Part shown: piece by piece, positions 37,153-50,512 of the stretch
How positions within the stretch are numbered: position 1 is the stretch's first letter
Layout: every line of letters begins with the position of its first letter
NCBI GenBank assembly: GCA_026874595.1
Contig: CM049307.1
Location: forward strand, 27,998,362 to 28,062,361
DNA length: 64,000 nt
Source: Sipunculus nudus
Lineage: Eukaryota; Annelida; Sipuncula; Golfingiida; Sipunculidae
Reading direction: 5' to 3'
Notes under the pieces: model-generated
The model's database searches: none
Told to the model about the DNA's origin: nothing
Seen by the model: the letters and a program-made list of their open reading frames with translations, nothing else
Translations under genes and position numbers: made by a program

Positions 37153-40100
37153 GGTTTGTCTGTGCTTTGAAATTAAAAACGTCAACCCTATAAAAACCCT
37201 TAAAATTACTGTAATATGTAATACGGAAAGATAATGACAAAAATTGCTGTCCTTTATGTTTTAGATGATCCCCACGTCATATGTAGGAACGAGTAGTTTG
37301 GGAGGATCTCACTGGATTAAATGCAATAAATTATTTTATTGTCCCAATCCAATCACAACAAGCATTTTGCGTCTGAGATCATTTGAAGCGAGCATTAAAA
37401 AATAAAACGTATTGTTACAACGTCCACAGCTACACCGGAAATCTCGCTAAGTCTCGCATCCTGTCAAGCGAGACTTTCCTTCCCTAATGCTCCGCCCTTT
37501 TAGCCTAATTATTATGAGTCCCTGATACACTCCTATTCAGAAGGTCTTCCATGCCGATGGTAGCGAGAGCTGTTTACAACATAATAATGACGTCACAAAG
37601 GTCGAAGACGTAGACGTCGCATTGACTGACGTCATCAATTGGTTTAGCTGTTTTCCATTGTTCAATATATCGCAGTCATTGTGAACTGTCCTGCAATATT
37701 TTGAATTATTTGTCTCATACGAATTACGTGCCAGGTAAGACATTATTATTCACTCGGTAGTCGGAAGAATGGCTCCTGCAACCTATGGCCTTGAACTTTT
37801 TAAACTATCTCCTTCATATAAAAAAAATATCCCGGAAAACATGCCGATAGGGGTACTGGTACAAACCTTACACGTATTCTGTTTCGCAGAGCTCTGTCAA
37901 ATTATGCAATTTTTGTTTTTGTCAGATGATTGACGCTTTACAAAGCTTAAGTTCCGCTGATGGATCCAATGCTTATAATTATTAATCGAATGCGATTAAG
38001 GTAACATAGAGTTCATGGATAGGTCATTTGATCGTCAGCTTAGGTCGTCATTGATATGTCGCAAGACCGTATATCTGATCAGTCATTAACCATATTGAGT
38101 CCATACAAGGGAAAGTATTATTTTGCTGTAAGTTAATCACCACATTTGTTGAATTTGCGTCTGAGGTAAAATTAAGGTAAGCCTTAATTGCATTTCATAA
38201 AAAAGGAATATTAGAAAAAAAAGTGGACAAAGGTAGTTGGATGGAGTATAGTTACAAACTCAGAGGCCAGATGGCAGCACTTGAACGGTGATTGAACGGT
38301 GTCGTCAGTGGAAGCCTATGCCAGGTTCATTCCCGCCAGTATTCTTTAGGAGTATGCCAGACCGCTATCTCCTGGAGACGAAGGAGGGATTAAGTAAATG
38401 CAGTTGAACCAACCTGCACAACGTACTAAACCTAACAAATCATGGAAGACCACTTGCATAATCTGTTTATATTTCATTGGTTTATCTTTCCGTCCAGGCC
38501 TGTTTATGGTGAGAAATTTCTTTTACACAATACACTATGGTTTAAGAAAAGCTAAAAGCGTATGCTATTTGAAAACTGAAAAAACACAAAACATTGATTG
38601 ACAGAAAAGTGAAATCAATTTTCATTATCTTGTTTCACTGAAGTGCAAGTCGAGCAAAATGTTTGTTTTTGTGAGGCAATTGAACAGTTAAGCAGTGAAG
38701 CTTATTTCGTGTAAATGAAATTTTATACTTTGAAAACAAAACCAATTATCTATATACAAGTTCATGTCATTACAGAAGAAGTTTACAATAAAGCTTTAGT
38801 AATAAAAAATTCTTGTTTGGTGTAGGTCTTGCAAAAAAAATTTGTTAATGTTTTGATGTTTATTTGCAAACTGAAAAAAACGGGGTATACTAGACATTGT
38901 AAACAAACCTATCCAGTTCTTTTCCTCTTTTGACATTCTGAGGTCTACTTATATCATAAAAAGAACTTAAAATCCACAATCAATCGAAGTTTTAGTCAGG
39001 TCAATGAAACACTAATTATCAGGTATTTTATTGTCTTTTACAAATACACTTTACAATGTCGTTAACGGATTTTTTCTCAATGTTATTGCACAATATTAAG
39101 ACTGTTTGAAGATGATGTTTTGAATCCGTCTTACGGTAATTCTGACATAGTTATTAAACGACCATCAGTTTTAATATGAGACGACAAATGGCTGTTTTTG
39201 ATGTGAAATCATATTTTTGGCTTATATGTTTTTATAATTTATGTAAAAATTCCGAGATTTCACTATTTATTATGGTATGCATGCCTACAGGCCGAGAATC
39301 TTTGGACTAGTGTTTTTCTACTTGAAAGCACCAAGCGGCACAGATAATCTGAATTAAGACCCTTACTTTGCAGATGTCTGAATCTAAACACCACAGAGAC
39401 ACCTAGGAAAGTGACGAAGATTAGCTGCTGGGCGAGGAAATAACGGACGCGCCGACTAATAGATATAGAAAGGATCAGACGAAGGCTCAAAGTGACGGAC
39501 CAAAGACCAACTCTAAATACCTTGGGATTCAAAAGGAGTCAAAGTCAGACGCTCAATTTCACGAGGGTGGAATAGAACCCCCTTGACAAAGGACCGAAGA
39601 CATAGGAATGATCAGAAGGCGAAACATAAAAGACACACTGTCTTGAATGACGAGTGGCCGTTATAGGGATTTTACTGCGAGAAGGCTATCAAGTCAAATA
39701 TAAAAGATACGTAGGCTGAAAAGGGTAACAGCCGTAATAGAAATGTAACAGGGAAACGCCCCTCAAATGAAATGTAAAGGTATGAAAGCTTAAAAGGCAT
39801 GCGACGTTTATAGGGTTGTAACTGTGACCAACATATCAAGTAAAATATGAAATATGCGATTACTTCAAATGTAGGAAACGGCTAAATGAACCCTTCCTTT
39901 GAAACGGGAACAAATTAAAATGAATTTAACTTTGAACATCCAATCCATAAAATATTTTTAATGAAATGTAAAATGCTAACATAGGGATAGACTGGCCCAG
40001 TCAATGAAATGGCTCTTTATTGTTGCCTCTGGCAGAGAAATCAAACGTTCTCACGCTGTATTGCACTTAGTGTTAGTACTGTCACCTCTCGGCTACTTCT

Positions 40101-42017
40101 ATAACTAATTACCAGTCTCTGACCCTCTTATTTAATCGACTGGTAAACTTTGGCCGTACCAGACAGTCAGCGCCATACATCACCGCCTCGCTGAACTAAG
40201 GTCTTTCCCAGTGACGTAGGAAGTAATTATAGTGGTCTTTTCCAGAATCTTTTTTCAAAACCAACATGATAAATCCAGTAACCGCCTATTGTGGGATTCT
40301 AGTTTGCTATGCATAATCCCATTTAATCAGTCTTAATATTTTTGGGTATTCGGCTATTTTGAGTACGGCAAAACTTTCAACACTATTTCCCTCAGCCTCA
40401 TTGAGTCAATGTGTCACCGTTTATCAGACCATCGCTTTTCAAAGCAGGCCGGTTTAAACATGTATCTTTAGCTCAGCCAAGGCGTGAGATATTCAGGTCC
40501 ACACGCAACGAACGCAGTCAGCTGTAATTCATGTACCGGCTGGCTGAAACGATCACGGCGATCAGCGTGTTGGCAACTTAACAGGGGCAAGACTTTCAAG
40601 TGTAACTTGAACACAAACAAATACATGTACACAGAACAAAATTGATGCGAGAGTGTCTACAATGCACTTACATTTGGCCCATGGACCATAGTGTTCGACA
40701 GTAGAGATATATCATAGGACACGAAGGTCAATGTATGGACTTTCTGAAAACATGATTTAAGTGCGAATGTTACCAAGCGGTTTGAGCTGTCTACAATAGA
40801 CATTGGGACCGCTGCCAGCGTCCTCATAGCAACGATGCCATTCACAGATTATGTAGAATCAAGTTAATTACGAAATATGGTAACATTTTAAAGTTCGTGT
40901 AAAAACAATGGAAATTCATAGGTGGTCTTGTTAGCAAGTAAAATGCGTCCGGAAAGTGCTCAGCATTAACAGAGTGGTAGAATAGTGGTAAATTTTAAAA
41001 TACAAACAAGAAGTATTAAAGGGGGGGGGGGGGGGGGGCAGCAAACATAATGTAGATAATACTAGACTTGTCAGTTGTGGGAATGGCCTGTACAGTTAGG
41101 CCTTGTAATGGTGAAATCGTAGACACTGGTAGAAGGCAGAAAAAAACCTCTTAAAACTACTAAATATACACACCAAAATGCATCCGTTAGTGTCTTTGGT
41201 AGTAAATGGGTCTTTCTGGCAACTTTACCACGTTCTTACTTTAATATATTAATGAAATATTATCCCTAACGATCCTTGTAAGCCCGCGGTGATTTAAACA
41301 TAACAATATACAGGGATTTGTAATGAGCGGACGTTGATCGACTGGTACCCGCCACCGAGACCGATTATCGCCCGCTTTTTCCAGTTCAAACATCGATAAG
41401 ATCAGAGCTGGTTCCCAGTCTTAATCCCGTTGCAAAGGACTGTGGGTCATTTATTGTAATCATGGTGGCTTGTTCTCTATGTAAACACATTAGCTCTTGG
41501 CAAAGTTATGGATAAGTAGGGCTATTGAGCATTATTTTGGTGCCAATACTTTGCAGATGTTTTATAAAATAACCAAAGACAACAAAAAGGTAATTATTTT
41601 ATGTTGACAACGCTTGAAATGTCAATTATACGATTCCAAAGAGGTCTCCTATTTGGAACCTTACGAGGCGTTTTACTAAGAGTCGTTCCCAAGACGTTGT
41701 TGACGGAGAAGAGCAGAGCGGATCGGAATCACACGTCTTGGGCCGAGACAAATACTAGACAGTCTAAATAAGGAAAGAAGAACAGGAAAACTGGACACAA
41801 AAGATTACCGATATTTCGAGGTATTCTACCCGACTTCAACTGTTGCTGTTGTTTTTTAGTCCGGTATAGAACAAATATATTTAGTTTACATTGATTGTAC
41901 AAAAGTGATTAAAATCATCGCGGCACTCTCCATGGATCAGATGGTGGCGTTCGGTAGTCTATATAGGTGGAGGAAACCGGAGAAAAACCTTCGGCTCAGG
42001 ACGAGCAACTATACTTT
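37153..42017. other. No gene seen; G homopolymer at 41021-41038
   Basis: No supported coding sequence in nearly 5 kb. A run of 18 G lies at 41021-41038. Confidence 0.4.
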
Positions 42018-42110
42018 CCACTCTCATAGTCACACCGATGATCGAAACCGGGTCGCTAGCGAAAGAGAGTTTTACCCCTCGACTGTCCAGGCAGATAAAG
42101 GATAGGGCTT
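42018..42110 (-). repeat. tRNA-derived SINE fragment
   Basis: Minus strand CGACCCGGTTTCGATCATCGG (box B-like) preceded by GTCGAGGGGTAAAACTCTC (box A-like). It shares TCCACTCTCA and the GAT(T)CGAAnCC setting with 18221-18246. Confidence 0.45.
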
Positions 42111-42327
42111 TTAACCAAGGTCAATTGCACGTAAAACAGTGCTTCTCAGAACTTGTCTTTCTCCAATTTGACGTCACGTTATATTCATACACCGGTTCTG
42201 TTAAACGGATTTCAAACGCGACATTTCCACACTCTCAGACATTTGCTAATTGAACCATACGTAATTTTAAGGGATACACAGAGAGCGTCAGTCAGGGAAA
42301 ACAATGTTGAGGAATGAGGTAGACAAA

Positions 42328-44105
42328 ACAAGTGACCCATGGGTCATGACGCTCAGCCGACTGACATGTTGACAAAATGTCCTTGCACAGACAACTTATT
42401 AAAATAATTTAGGTGGAATCATAGTACATGCATATCAGCTCAAGTTCATCAAGACCCATAATCACACAAAATTTGGTGACAATCCATTCGGCCGTTCCTG
42501 AGGAACCTGGCAATTTGTGTGTATTTTGCATTTTTTCTGGGTTGGCCTGTAACTCAAAGAATATAGATCACAGTGACCTAACTTCAGGTTTCTGAGGAAA
42601 ACTTTTGAGGAACTCTCAGGATGTCAAGATAGAATATTCTAGGGACAATGCTTTTGATTTGGGCCCTGTTTACAGATTACCGCATCTTTAAAGGTTTCAG
42701 AAATAGAGAAAAAAAATGCTTTAAAATTAAAAAAAAAATCCAGGTGGCGCCACCAGTTTGCAGGAACTGATGAAACACTCCATGATCAACATGCATACAA
42801 ATCATGGTGACCAATGCATTAGTTGTTCAGATAATGGAGCTTTTGTATCAAACTTTAATTATTCAGGGGGTAATTCTGAGCCCGATAGCTTGGAGAATAA
42901 AAGAAAGAAAGACCTAATTTCAGGTTTCGAAGGAGACTTTTCATGGACCTCCCTGGATATCAATTTAGAAGATATTAGGTTCTATGGTTATGATTTGTAC
43001 CTTGCTGGTATCAAATTTTCAATTATTCTGGGGGTAATTATAAGCCCCATAGCTTGGAGAATATGGGTAACAAAGACCTAATTTCAGGTTTCCAGGTAGA
43101 TTTTTCATGGACCTCCCTAGATGTCAAGTAAGGAGATTGTAGGATCAATGGTTACGATTTGTGCCCTGTTAACAGACAACCGCATTTTTAAAGGTCTCAA
43201 TAATAGAAAAAAATGCTTAAAAATTCGAAAAAAAATCCAGCTGGTGTCACCAGTCTACAGAAACTGATGAAACACTCCATGATCAATATGCATACAAAAA
43301 ATCATGGTAATCAATGCATTAATTGTTCAGATACTGGAGCTTTTGATTCAAACTTAAAATTATTCCGGAAAACGTCTGAGCCCCATAGCTCAATGATATG
43401 GGTAACAGAGACCTAATTTCAGGTTTCAAAGGAGACTTTCCATAGACTTCCCTGGATGTCAAGTGATATAGTGGTTATGATTTGTGCCCTGTAAAGAGAC
43501 AACTGCATCTTTAAATGTTTCAAAACTATAGCAAATATGCTTTCAAATTCGAAACAAAATCCAGGTGGCGCCACTAGTCTGCAGGAACTGATGAAACACT
43601 CCATGATCAATATGCATACAAAGAATCATGGTGATCAATACATTTGTAATTATACTTGGGGGTACTTTCGTGTGTGTAAGCTCAGAAGATATAAGTAACA
43701 GACACCTTATTTCAGGTTTCTGAAGTGAACTTTTGAGGAACTCTCAGGATGTCAAGTTAGAAGATTCTAGGTCCAATATTTATGATTTGTGCCTTGCTTT
43801 GGTATCAAATTTCCAATTATTATTGAGGTACTTATAAGCCCCATAGCTCGTAGAATATAAGTAACAGAGACCTTATTTTAAGTTTTTACGTTGTTACGAT
43901 TATTGCCCCGTTAACTGACGACCGCATCTTTAAAGGTCTCAAAAATGGAGGAAACAATGCGTAAAAATTAAAAAACTTCCAGGTGGTGCCACAAGTCTGC
44001 AGGAACTAATGTAACACTCCATGATCAATATGCATGCAAAGAATCATGGTGATCAATGCATTAGTTGTACAGATACTACAGCTTTTGTATCTTACTTTTA
44101 ATTAG
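42328..44105 (+). mobile_element. Pearl-like element, copy 3 (3' end missing)
   Basis: Starts ACAAGTGACCC with the perfect 14 bp palindrome TGACCCATGGGTCA and GCTCAGCCGACTG. Its body is made of core repeats with the same phrases as copies 1 and 2 (ACAGAGACCTAATTTCAGG, TTTAAAGGTCTCAAAAAT) and palindrome landmarks near 42741, 43565 and 43982. It fades out near 44105 with no microsatellite, CTATAG or hairpin, so it is truncated at the 3' side. The short frames in it are repeat artefacts. Confidence 0.78.
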
Positions 44106-44876
44106 TAAACAAATGCCATCCCTTGTGCGAAAGATTCTCAGAAGTGAATAATAAACACTATTTTAAATTTATTTTTCGGTGCATGCTGGTTGAAACTTCG
44201 TACCTCCTTAGTCTTTTTGACGAAGGCCTTGAGTTTATACAAAATCTGTACCTTTGGTTTATCTGAACAATATGTACATAACATACACACCCTGCATGCC
44301 AGATTTTACGACATATGACTCATTGAGAGACACTAATGTGGGTGAGCCTTGATAATCTTCATATTATCGGAAAGGTCACGAGTATCATCGAAGTTAAAAG
44401 AAAAAAAAAAACGCGACATCAAAGACATAGTTAAATAATGCGATATTACAGCGACTGACTTATATTATCAAGGGCAGGTCTGGAACGTGATCTCTCATAC
44501 AGAACAAAGCTACGACGGTCATAATTCCAGACACAAAGTGATAAAGTGAAAAGATCCCTTAATGCCGTCTTTGTTTAACTATGGACCTTGCGGGGGTGGT
44601 CACCAACTTATCATGTACAAAGCCTCATTACCTGGGGAGGTGAAATAATATAACTACGAGAGGACTTTGAAGTCTGACTTCAGTGAGTGTCTGCCAGTGC
44701 TTCACGTGCCTAGACATGTGGTATTTAACATGAAGTGATGACGTTAGAGATGGCACTGTCACACCTCTGGTATATATTACATCCAAGCTGCAGTGACGAT
44801 GCCCCCTTTACTAATTTTTTCATCCATGTATGTATTTATGATTTCGATGTTAAAAAAGGGCTGTACTGAAGGTGTA
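44106..44876. other. No gene seen
   Basis: No supported feature between the truncated element and the minisatellite. Confidence 0.4.
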
Positions 44877-47800
44877 GGCTCTTTGATCCCGAAATAGTTG
44901 TACGTTAATGCAGGTATTGGTTCTCTGATCGTGAATCTATGTACGCTGACGGAGGTATGGGTTCTCTGATCCTGACTCTTTCAAGTTGTACGTGTGCTCT
45001 CTGACCCAGAATCGTTGAACGTTGACCGAGAAACAGGCTCTCTGATCCCGAAATAGTTGTACTTTAATGCAGGTATTTGTTCTCTGATCGTGAATCCATG
45101 TACATTGACGGAGGTATGGGTTCTTTCAAGTTGTACGTGTGCTCTCTGATCCAGAATCGTTGAACGTTGACCGAGAAACAGGCTCTCTGATCCCGAAATA
45201 GTTGTACGTTAATGCAGGTATTTGTTCTCTGATCGTGAATCCATGTACGTTGACGGAGGTATGGGTTCTTTCAAGTTGTACATGTGCTCTCTGATCCAGA
45301 ATCGTTGAACGTTGACCGAGAAACAGGCTCTCTGATCCCGAAATAGTTGTACGTTAATGCAGGTATTTGTTCTCTGATCATGAATCCATGTACGTTGACG
45401 GAGGTGTGGGTTCTTTCAAGTTGTACGTGTGCTCTCTGATCCAGAATCGTTGAACGTTGACCGAGAAACAGGCTCTCTGATCCCGAAATAGTTGTACGTT
45501 AATGCAGGTATTTGTTCTCTGATCGTGAATCCATGTACGTTGACGGAGGTATGGGTTCTTTCAAGTTGTACGTGTGCTCTCTGATCCAGAATCGTTGAAC
45601 GTTGACCGAGAAACAGGCTCTCTGATCCCGAAATAGTTGTACGTTAATGCAGGTATTTGTTCTCTGATCGTGAATCCATGTACGTTGACGGAGGTATGGG
45701 TTCTTTCAAGTTGTACGTGTGCTCTCTGATCCAGAATCGTTGAACGTTGACCGAGAAACAGGCTCTCTGATCCCGAAATAGTTGTACGTTAATGCAGGTA
45801 TTTGTTCTCTGATCGTGAATCCATGTACGTTGACGGAGGTATGGGTTCTTTCAAGTTGTACGTGCGCTCTCTGATCCAGAATCGTTGAACGTTGACCGAG
45901 AAACAGGCTCTCTGATCCCGAAATAGTTGTACGTTAATGCAGGTATTTGTTCTCTGATCGTGAATCCATGTACGTTGACGGAGGTATGGGTTCTTTCAAG
46001 TTGTACGTGTGCTCTCTGATCCAGAATCGTTGAACGTTGACCGAGAAACAGGCTCTCTGATCCCGAAATAGTTGTACGTTAATGCAGGTATTTGTTCTCT
46101 GATCGTGAATCCATGTACGTTGACGGAGGTATGGGTTCTTTCAAGTTGTACGTGTGCTCTCTGATCCAGAATCGTTGAACGTTGACCGAGAAACAGGCTC
46201 TCTGATCCCGAAATAGTTGTACGTTAATGCAGGTATTTGTTCTCTGATCGTGAATCCATGTACGTTGACGGAGGTATGGGTTCTTTCAAGTTGTACGTGT
46301 GCTCTCTGATCCAGAATCGTTGAACGTTGACCGAGAAACAGGCTCTCTGATCCCGAAATAGTTGTACGTTAATGCAGGTATTTGTTCTCTGATCGTGAAT
46401 CCATGTACGTTGACGGAGGTGTGGGTTCTTTCAAGTTGTACGTGTGCTCTCTGACCCAGAATCGTTGAACGTTGACCGAGAAACAGGCTCTCTGATCCCG
46501 AAATAGTTGTACGTTAATGCAGGTATTTGTTCTCTGATCGTGAATCCATGTACGTTGACGGAGGTGTGGGTTCTTTCAAGTTGTACGTGTGCTCTCTGAT
46601 CCAGAATCGTTGAACGTTGACCGAGAAACAGGCTCTCTGATCCCGAAATAGTTGTACGTTAATGCAGGTATTTGTTCTCTGATCGTGAATCCATGTACGT
46701 TGACGGAGGTGTGGGTTCTTTCAAGTTGTACGTGTGCTCTCTGACCCAGAATCGTTGAACGTTGACCGAGAAACAGGCTCTCTGATCCCGAAATAGTTGT
46801 ACGTTAATGCAGGTATTTGTTCTCTGATCGTGAATCCATGTACGTTGACGGAGGTGTGGGTTCTTTCAAGTTGTACGTGTGCTCTCTGATCCAGAATCGT
46901 TGAACGTTGACCGAGAAACAGGCTCACTGATCCTGAATCTTTGTAGGCTGACGGAGGTATTGGCTATCTCATCCCGAATCGCTGTAAGATGACGAATTAT
47001 TGTCTCTCTAATCCGCGATTTTTGTACGCTGGCAGAGGCATGGGTTCTCTGATACGGGATCATTGCACGTTGACGGATAACGGGCTCTCTGATCCTATAT
47101 TTTGTTTGTATGTTGACGGGTTAGGGTCTCTCTGATCCAGAATCTGTGTACGCTGAAGGAGGGATTGGCTCTCTGATCCCGAATCTTTTTAGGCTGACGG
47201 AGGTATGTGCTCTCCAATCCAGAATCTGTGTACGCTGACGGAGGTATGGGCTCTCTGATCCTGAATCTTTTTAGGCTGACGGAGGTATGTACTCTCCAAT
47301 CCAGAATCTGTGTTCGCTGACGGAGGTATGGGCTCTCTGATCCCGAATCTTTTTAGGCTGACGGAGGTATATGCTCTCCAATCCAGAATCTGTGTACGCT
47401 GACGGAGGTATGGGCTCTCTGATCCCGAATCTTTTTAGGCGGACGGAGGTATGTGCTCTCCAATCCAGAATCTGTGTACGCTGAAGGAGGGATTGGCTCT
47501 CTGATCCCGAATCTTTTTAGGCTGACGGAGGTATGTGCTCTCCAATCCAGAATCTGTGTAACCTGACGGAGGTATGGGCTCTCTGATCCCGAATCTTTTT
47601 AGGCTGACGGAGGTATGTGCTCTCCAATCAAGAATCTGTGTACGCTGACGGAGGTATGGGCTCTCTGATCCCGAATCTTTGTAGGCGGACGGAGGTATGT
47701 GCTCTCCAATCCAGAATCTGTGTACGCTGACGGAGGTATGGGCTCTCTGATCCCGAATCTTTTTAGGCTGACGGAGGTATGTGCTCTCCAATCCAGAATC

Positions 47801-48062
47801 TGTGTACGCTGACGGAGGTATGGGCTCTCTGATCCCAAATCTTTTTAGGCTGACGGAGGTTTGTGCTCTCCAATCCAGAATCTGTGTACGCTGACGGAGG
47901 TATGCATTGGCTCTCTGATCACGAATCTTTGTACACCGACGGAGGGATGAGCTTTCTGATTACAAAAATTTGTACGCTGAAGGAGGTATGGGCTCTCGGA
48001 TCCCGAATCATTGCACCCTGAATGAGGTATGGGGTTTGCATATCCCCGATCTCTGTACGCGT
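44877..48062. repeat. Minisatellite array built on ~41-42 bp monomers
   Basis: The base unit resembles GGCTCTCTGATCCCGAATC followed by TTTGTACGCTGACGGAGGTAT. Three domains are visible: a 145 bp higher-order repeat (45036-46920), single diverged monomers (46921-47206), and an 82 bp dimer (47207 to about 47930), with decayed monomers at the right edge. The minus strand is largely free of stop codons, giving frames up to 120 codons. Because 145 and 82 are not multiples of three, the peptide changes frame every unit, so it is not a gene. Confidence 0.95.
45036..46920. repeat. 145 bp higher-order repeat, 13 units
   Basis: GGCTCTCTGATCCCGAAATA recurs at 45036, 45181, 45326 and so on to 46776, with the next unit boundary at 46921, exactly 145 bp each time. 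Each unit holds three related monomers plus a 20 bp remnant (TTCTTTCAAGTTGTACGTGT). Units are nearly identical, differing at a few sites such as GGAGGTATGG versus GGAGGTGTGG. Confidence 0.95.
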
Positions 48063-50512
48063 ACAAATGCACGGGCCTCTTTGAAAAACACGTGTGTCTG
48101 TCCCTTGATCTGTTGATGATCTTAGAGAGAGTGCACGTGTCCTTGCCAATGTGCTATTACTGCACGTGAAGCTCGAGTTTGAAACCAGACTAGCAAACTC
48201 TCTCTTGTTTTTCAAGCCTAAAGATATTTCGATTTTTAAAATATTGTCGTAAAACGAAGTGACGTCATATTTGCTCGACAAAATTCAGATGTACAAAAAT
48301 GTCTATACACTAGACTGTTGCCATGCCAACGGCAGTGATTTTCGTTGTGAATTCCTATGAATCACTGATTTTTAAATGTTTAAGAAACAAAATAAAAAAA
48401 AAGTTATTCCCTCATAACTTATGGACTTAATTCATTTTATAGATACAAAGAAAAGTAGAGAACAAAAATGTGATAGAATTAAAAACGATACATCATTAGT
48501 TGTGTCGTGTAACTGGTGACAAACCACATGATGGAAATGTCTTTGTTTATTCAGACATGAATCCTCACACCGAAAGGCGGGAACATCAAAAAAAAGGTAA
48601 TGAACTTCCTCACAGAAAAGAAACCACGAGAGCCTCAGCTAGAATTGCAGGTGACAAGGTACAAGGTTGGATTAAGAGGGGATGCCAGTGAAGCGCTGTA
48701 TGGCATCTAGAATGATACACGCTTAACACCGAAAAGAAGCGCCGTATTTTGCATACCGCATCCATTTCTGCCTATATACTTTTGCGTGCGAGAGATACGT
48801 ATGACGTCCCTCGGAACATTTGTGCCACGGTGTTGAGCGGGCGATGAGCCCATCTTCCACCCGCTTTTCTTAGATCCCCTGTCCGCCCCTTGATGACGTG
48901 ATGGTTTCTCAATGCTGCAATTTCTAGGCGTTTTGCCCGGCTGTTGTTTACAATGATGAGAATTAAAGTGTTTGTGAGCTAGGGAGTTTACTCCCCTCAT
49001 TGGCTGTCAGCTCTACAAATGAAATTCATTATTGTAAGGAAATGCGTTTTTATTTTTAATTTTTTATTTCTCCCAGATATCGACTGTCCTTGGTTAATTG
49101 CGAGGATAACGACCTCTTGCTTGTGTGGGTTAGATAATACACTGACGTTGGTTAAATCAGTTCTAAAAATAGGGGAATCAAAATGTTTTCCAGTTGAATA
49201 TCTATTCCTAGTCCTTCATGGTATGACAAAATAAGCCCGCCCAGAATTTGTCACAGAAAGAGAAACAAATATTTTATTATAGATATTCTTCTCCCAAAAC
49301 AAAAATGTATGAGAAACATTTGGCATATTTGCAGGAGTTTCTCAGAATACTTAAAGACAATTTGTGCTCTTTTTATAATGATTATACTATCAAGTTCGGT
49401 GTGATAAATATACATCCTCCCCTGAAATCTATCCCCTTGATTACAGGAGGGTTTAAAAATCTACAGCAGGCCGTACATCAGGCACGTGGCCGGTCCTTGA
49501 ATGGCAGGTTTACCCTTAATATTAATGCGCACAGTGCAGTGTGAGTGGATGAGGAAATGGTATAAAAATATAAAATATCTGAACATTTTACATTAATCTC
49601 CTTCGAATGAAACCCTATGGCAGCTGCTTATATATAATGCCACGTGAATGTTTTTTTTGGTTATCACTTTGCCTCTGTAAATTTTTAATATCGAATGAGC
49701 TAATAAAAGCTTTCATCAACCAGTGAATAGGACATGAAAATAGTTATAGCATATAGGCCTCGACTTCAGTGGTTCTTTTCGAAAATACATAACTTCCGCA
49801 ACGATTCTCATGAGTTTTTTTCATTCGGATAGGCAATGTCAGCAGTTATTTAATTACTTTAAAGCAAAAAAAAAAATGTAAACAAGTACACGTTATATCA
49901 GCACATAATGTTTTATCATACAAAATAAAAAATAGATTTATTTACACATGTGTAAGCCTGATCAATTCTGCATTTAGAATGTCGTTAAATTTGAGTTCCG
50001 TATCTGTTTGTTAACCATCTTAGGTACAAATGAACAGTTTCTAATGTATGAAACTTTGCCCTTACGGATATTTTTAGAAAGATATTAGAAATACACTGTT
50101 TTGATAACTTATTATATTATATTATTAATTGTTAGGCAAAAGTTTAAGGTTCAAGTACAAAACTATTTCTGCCGCTTGTATATATCATTATCTTAAATCC
50201 TTAAGGTATAGTTTTCTACCTCTTGCTTACTTTATCAGCGTTTTATTTGAGAGCAACAGTGACCATAACTATATTGAAAGTTTGATGTGGTAATCGTAAT
50301 GAAAACCTTTTTATCTAATGGAAAGCCACCGTGCAGGTGTAAAGTCATATATATATATAAAATATGTACAATATATATGGTATCACTCAATCTGAATCTC
50401 ATTTTAAAAAAAGTCGTCATGTTTTCATATGCTATTACAGGAGGTTTCATATTATCTCACAAAATACAGTGTCTTTGCTCACACTTTTGCAGTAAAATTT
50501 TCCAGAAGTCAT
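48063..50512. other. No convincing gene
   Basis: The 98-codon frame at 49248-49544 and the 97-codon minus frame at 49000-48707 show no recognisable domain and are not called. Confidence 0.4.

Noticed and set aside
36979-37185. Cys-Val repeat frame
   Set aside because: Translation of the CA/GT microsatellite.
44877-48062. CRISPR-like array
   Set aside because: Units abut without unique spacers, and the context is eukaryotic.
46721-48281. Minus-strand frames up to 120 codons with repetitive peptides
   Set aside because: They lie in the minisatellite. Unit lengths of 145 and 82 bp shift the frame each unit, and the lack of stops follows from the repeat sequence.
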